From Planococcus citri (taxonomy: Eukaryota; Arthropoda; Insecta; Hemiptera; Pseudococcidae): a DNA stretch of 64,000 nt. Location: contig NC_088677.1 in the NCBI RefSeq assembly GCF_950023065.1, positions 56,755,469 to 56,819,468 of the forward strand. Reading direction: 5' to 3'. How positions within the stretch are numbered: the first letter of the stretch is position 1; each line of letters starts with the position of its first letter. The notes under the pieces are model-generated. The model worked only from the letters and a program-made list of their open reading frames with translations. It did no database searches and was not told the origin of the DNA. Below are positions 58,866-64,000 of this stretch, piece after piece. Both the position numbers and the translations under genes were made by a program.

Positions 58866-58998
58866 TAGAAATTCATCTTCATTATTTTTTTTAGAATTTT
58901 CGAACGGTAGCTTTCAAACTTTGTATTTAAGTAGAAATTCGCCTTCATCATATTTTTTTTAAATTTTTGAAATGGTAGCTTTCACTTTTTGGATTTAA
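58866..58998 (+). repeat. Tandem duplication, 66-bp unit
   Basis: TAGAAATTC(A/G)(T/C)CTTCATYAT followed by a T run, AATTTT(C/T)GAA and GGTAGCTTTCA occurs at 58866 and again at 58932. The two units are adjacent and non-coding. Confidence 0.8.
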
Positions 58999-59900
58999 TT
59001 ACTGACTCTGAATTTTGGATTGGCGATTCTCTACATGTTTGCTCCAAGTTAGATTAGTCTTCAGATATAGGCTTTCGAAGTTTGGCAGTTTTACAAGAAA
59101 GCGACAATCGTGAAAATAAGAATGTATCCTTTATCATCTCTCCAAACAACCCATTTTGGGACTTGCGACAGAAATGATTGCGAATACTTTACTTACTAGA
59201 CTAGCGAAGGAAACTCGTAAAAAATATTCAAAGGAAATGGTATCTGCTTCCCTCGAAATCGGTACATTCCTTCTTTTTTAATCTGAATTCACGGGTTTCA
59301 CATCCGAAAATGTCGATTAAAATGTATGCAGACAAATTCGTATTTTTCATGCTTTGAAGATGAAATCCCCCCCCCCCCCCCCCCATAAAAAAGTAGAGTC
59401 CTGAGGATTTTCCAGCTTTTTGAAATTTTAAATATACGATTTTTTCTCAATTTCTCTCCATCTATGTGTATGAAATTTACCAACCTCCTCTCTCAAAAGT
59501 AGTCTCGAAACTTTTTTAAAAAATTGTGTTTTTTTTAAAGAAGGAAATTGTGAAAAAAAATTACACAACTTCTAGCAAGTCCAGAATCAGAAATTTTTGT
59601 GATTTCGTAGGCTACTTTCTTGAAACTCAGAAAAATTCAATTCCTAGTTACTATTCATACAATTTGAACTGCGAAATTTTCGTCGCGTTGATGAAATAAG
59701 TCTGAAGTGAGAACTTGAGAAGTCGATGAGTCGATGAGTGGAGTATTTTTTAAATTCATTTGGACCCCGAAGAAAGATGAAAAGATGTTCATTTGAAGTG
59801 CCTAGTTGAAAATCGACGATTTTGCTCATTTTTAGGTTAATTTTCATTCCTTTTAGTGTCGAAGCATTCGAAGTACGAAAAAAAAAATTGATGGTGAGTT
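58999..59900. other. AT-rich stretch with long C run, no gene seen
   Basis: CpG-poor sequence with an 18-base C homopolymer at 59367-59384. The minus frames at 59298-59483 (glycine run from the C tract) and 59644-59946 are not recognised. No gene is supported. Confidence 0.4.
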
Positions 59901-62900
59901 TCTTCAAGACACGAAAGTAGGTACGGTAAAATTTAATGGCAGACATGTTCTCTGATATACGAATATGTTGGAAAAGTGTTGAAGAAAATTAAGATACGTG
60001 TAGGGCATCGTCGAATTAGGCCGAGAAACCCCTCTATACAGAAGCCAAAGCTGGATGGGTGAAGAAGAGAGACGTGCAGATACACACACGATGAGCACCA
60101 ATCCGAGCTACAGCTCGCTATGTATACTCTGGTGTGCGTACGATATGCGATGGTGTGGTGCAACAAGTATATCTTGTGCGGATCACAATTGCTCTCAAAG
60201 GGCACCCTGTTTTCATTTATATTCGGAAACTTTGGGCGAAGGGAGGCTCGAGTGTAACGGGCGAATGTAGAACTTATCGTTAATAAATTCCCGATAAAGC
60301 GTTATAACGAACCATAGTGGTATATACTCGTATACCGTTCTATATACCTCTACCTTCTCCGACGTGAGTCTAAAGCGTCTCCCTCATCGCCTCACCTTGC
60401 GCCCTGTCCGCCGAATATACTACGAACGAGTATCCGGAATTATTCGACCCAATGGGGACTTTAATCTTGCCGTAGATATACGCCCGGGGGATCGGTTGGT
60501 TGGATGGCTGGCTGGAGTGCACAAGATTTCAGATTTATCGAACTTTCAATATTGCTTTTGGACGACTCGACTCGGCTTGGAGGACGCCAGATTAATAATA
60601 CGCCAGCTTTAAGATTCGTGTCATCGATACCACTTCATCTGTGCCCCCTCGCCTGACCCGTATCCGCATCTAGGCTATATCCGGATAATATTATTAATGC
60701 GAAATTGCGTTAGTCGATTTGATAGAGCGCACAGTTGGGTTATTATTTTATGCCTGATGCCAGAAGGGTTGACAGCGTGCCGGAATGTCACGTTCTCATG
60801 GCGGACGAACGGGATGGAGTACGAGTATATTTATAAAGCTTCGATGTGCTTCTGCTGCTGCTGCTGGTGCCGATGTAGGTACTTCCTACCCTGATCGACG
60901 ATGGGTGATGATGAAGAAATTGTACGAGCGAATAACCAGACTCGTGCTGCGGCGTGTGTTATGCTGTTGAATATTTGTTGAACGAAGTAATAAATTGTAA
61001 ATTTTTCTCAATTATGTACGTGTCGTGTGTACCTCTACCTTCGAATACTATGTAATGTATAGTAAAAGGATCGAGACCTCCCCTTACGAACCAGATGTTA
61101 AAGATAATGTGAAATTATGTCCGAATCGAGGGGGTTGTATAATGTTGAAAGGTAAAGCTAAGGTACGTTGTATTAACGATGCGCCTGTATAACCGTATAA
61201 GAAAAATATCATAGTTTGGCAGCTAATAATTGAAGTTTACGACGACGACGGGTAAAGTCGTTAATTTTTACGACGGTTGTTTTGGTCGTGAAAATTACTC
61301 GAGAGCTTATTGTTGTTTTCCATATTTTAACTGCAGCCATCTCTAATTCGCCTCGACGCTGCAGCCAATTTCTATAAATACGACGCCATGTGCGATTACC
61401 TTTGCGCCCTTACGGCTGTCTCATTCCCCCCACCCCACCCCTTCACCTTCGCAGTATGTACTCGCTAAACAAACGCCATTATATGTACGATTATTATTAT
61501 TTTGTCGATGCGGACGATGCGACGGCTGGGTGACGAAGCGTGGAGACTTTTTTCTTTTTTAACCAATATACGTGATACGTACGTATATACGTATATCGAG
61601 AGTCTCCGAATAAATAACCTTTTACGATGAAAGTTTTTCGCACCATGATGGTTGCCGAAGTATAGGGGTTATGTGCTGTGAAAGGAAAGCCAGCGTAACG
61701 CGAAAATGCCACACTAGGTAATTAAATTTGATTCTCTTTGAAAAAATAAACCCACCGTAGTTGTGCGCCAGGAGGACAAATGTTTACGTTACGTTGGTTG
61801 GTAGGTATTCCAAGTCGTCGAACGACGAGTTTGACCCGAACGGTAAAGGTTTAAGGTCAGCTGAAAATTACGAGATTTTTGTAAACTTACGTTAGGTTTA
61901 GCCGACGGTTGTTTTAATTAAAGGCGAATTTTTTAAACGCGCCGTTCCCAAAAGTCGTCGTATTAATGTTTTTCTTTTTTTTTCATTATTGCTCGCTGCG
62001 TATAAAATTAGCTTCGTCGTTGAGTAAATCTGCGGTGTCGGTGAGTTTTTCGCGCTACTTCGTATAGTCCGGGATATTCGGACTAATTAGATTTTCCCAT
62101 CGAGAATTACCTAAAGGAATTCGTTGCTGCGTAGTAGTCGACGAGTGAAATTTAAATGACGCGATTTTTATTTTTTTCGGGGGTCTGCTTTCGTCGAGCT
62201 ATTTTATGTGATCATGCGAATAAGAAAAAAAATACAACTTTGAGTGGATCTGTTGATGAAGTAGGAAGAGGAAAAATTGTCATAGGTACGGTATGAGTTA
62301 ATCTCATCGATGTGTTTGGTAAAGATGTTCTTAACGATTCCGAAATGAAATACTCGCTGTGATTATGTAGATGTGATAGGCATCTACACGATGGTATAGC
62401 AATGTGGCTCTGAGTTAACTACAAATATATACTGAAACATAAATCCACGAGTGAGGTATAAGTTGCGGTATACAGGTAGGTACATAAATAGGATAATGGC
62501 ATAGAACTAAGTACATGAACAGGCAGGAGAGCTCGAGCAGAGGACTGGAGAAGAAAAATGAAGCTAAAAAGCAGAGCGACGCGAGCGCGACGTACTCCGC
62601 GGATATTGCGAATTACCGAAGCGTTTATCCGAGTGCGACATTTTCAGGCGTTAACTAATTTCAAAGGTCACATTTCGGGAAAGCTTTCTCATTTACGAGA
62701 TAAACATCAATGTCAATTTTCAGAAAGTTTATAATCTGATAGTCGATTCTACTATCAACTGGAACACGATCAGGTTGACGTGTGTAACATTTTACCCACC
62801 ACTATATTAGGAAATCTTGCACGACTAAATTAAATTCGCGGTACGCCCCGATAATCTGATAAGCGTCGTTTTCCCTTTGGATTTCACGTGTACGATGTAT

Positions 62901-63255
62901 AGGGTATTGCATAAGGTGGTCCGGGGTACCATTTTACCAAGTAAACGAAGAGCTATAGATTGTAAGTCTTTTGTAAGATAGGGGTATCTTACGCGTCTGT
63001 TTTTTTTCTCTTCTTCTTGCGCGAATTTCAATTTCCCTACGTGAATTGTGATCTGGTAATTGGAAATGAAGGAAGGAAAAAAAACGTGGTTTAGGTTGGA
63101 TGATACGATTCGATTCGAGTATACTGGTGTAATTGTTTGGGACACCACGACGCAGACACGTCTAATGTGTTCTGTGGTTGAAACGCGACTGAATCGGAAT
63201 ATGCGTGGAACAGGTGCGCAGTCGCATTCGTGCTGTGATGTTTTTGGTTTTATTG
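59901..63255. other. CpG-rich, apparently single-copy stretch
   Basis: CpG-rich block with GTACGTATATACGTATATCG (about 61578) and TATACTCGTATACCG (60324) palindromic words. Frames 60364-60612 and 62825-63313 have ordinary amino-acid composition but no recognisable domain and no splice context that I can defend. If any undetected exon exists in this window, this block is one place to look. Confidence 0.4.
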
Positions 63256-64000
63256 AGCTTTCGGGGGGGGGGTGGTATTTCTTTGTTTCATGCTGTTTTG
63301 AAGCAATTTTCATAATTTCTCAAAAATATTGCTTAACATTTTGTTTTTAAAAAAAATGCTATGAATTTTTTGCATAATATTTACCTGATCAGTTTCAAAA
63401 TTGAAAGAGATAAGTAGATTAAGGAACAATCTATAACCCTCTCCCCTCCCATCCAACATCTCGATTTTTGGGAAATTGTATCATTTCCTAACATTTATAA
63501 AAATTTAGCTAAATATTTACTCAATTTTCATCGATTTTCAAACTGTAAGTAATATGTACATACCTACTCGTATCTTTCTCAATTCAGTTTTTTATTTTTT
63601 TATTTCTGCAATAAATTATGTTTTTTAACAAATTATTTTCAGTTTGAAAATGATTGAGGTGTTTGGTTAATTTTAATGTGAATCAACATTCATTTTATTT
63701 TAAAGCTACTTTTTATGAATTTATGGGCCATTTTCAGTCATTTTGCCATAAGAATTTTCCCACATTAACTTCTCGTATTTTCAACCATTTTCATGTTTTT
63801 TGAGCTATTGAACGTTCAGAGTAATTTTTATTGAATTTCTTCAATTCGTTCATTTTATTTCATTTCCGTATTGTCATTTGTAGACCTACATCCATTTTGA
63901 AGATTTTTTTGCCTAATTTCCATTTATTTTGAGTCTCTGTATGTATTGCTCCTAATTATTAATGTTCCTCTTGGGCATTTAATTTTCATTTTCACTCATG
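63256..64000. other. T-rich terminal stretch, no gene seen
   Basis: A 10-base G run (63263-63272) introduces T-rich, CpG-poor sequence similar in style to 45950-47900 (TTTACTCAATTTT and CATTTTCA words). It continues to the window edge. Confidence 0.4.

Noticed and set aside
60200..60215. GGGCACCCTGTTTTC resembling a right element end
   Set aside because: No paired left end and no flanking duplication.
62825..63313. 162-residue minus-strand open frame
   Set aside because: Ordinary composition but no family, and it crosses the edge of a G run and a repeat. Not enough to call an exon.
1..64000. CRISPR arrays, operons, rRNA or phage genes
   Set aside because: None seen. Repeats are irregular and lack spacer structure, and there are no dense co-directional reading frames.

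Overview
This window looks like intergenic or intronic DNA from a eukaryote, most likely an arthropod. It is AT-rich and full of short dispersed repeats, homopolymer runs, microsatellites and remnants of non-autonomous DNA transposons. No open reading frame could be tied to a protein family, and no rRNA, tRNA, CRISPR array or bacterial operon was seen. The very frequent GTAGGTA/TACCTAC and TACGAGTA/TACTCGTA strings, and a dispersed module with the core GCCCTCGCTTCGCTCGGGC, remind me of scale-insect or mealybug (Hemiptera) genomes. That assignment is inference only.

The window is a mosaic of two textures. One is CpG-rich, apparently single-copy DNA, at about 2.4-4.1, 6.24-8.64, 10.14-12.18, 14.25-15.4, 16.85-18.3, 21.5-23.3, 24.7-25.5, 28.2-30.0, 32.2-34.1, 36.2-37.7, 39.0-44.6, 47.94-51.7, 54.1-57.7 and 59.9-63.25 kb. 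The other is CpG-poor DNA made of repeats. These include a foldback element with ~0.9-1.1 kb arms (4108-6080) and a solo arm of it (8660-9235). A second foldback lies at 12385-13320. Two elements with CAGGGTGTC..-type ends share the same 5-bp direct repeat TTCTA (46417-47598 and 58323-58682), and a third element has CAGGGTGG ends and a TA duplication (23299-24671). There are also several local tandem duplications (360-1975, 9246-9540, 45.3-45.85 kb, 46.6-47.24 kb, 52176-52550, 58866-58998).

The most interesting functional signal is on the plus strand. Two sites (19460/19461 and 49458/49459) have a branch-point-like sequence, a polypyrimidine tract and AG directly joined to GTGAGT. This is the architecture of a zero-length-exon recursive splice site (ratchet point). 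Each has a further GTAAGT-type donor 50-70 nt downstream. Two weaker sites of the same kind occur at 18333/18334 and 38887/38888, and no minus-strand AG|GTRAGT site has a comparable tract. A possible short first exon ends with a good donor at 42734/42735. Together these suggest that much of the window is one or more very long introns of a plus-strand gene whose coding exons lie outside. The large hairpin repeats would then be transcribed inside those introns and could form long double-stranded RNA. All of this is read from sequence alone and has not been tested.
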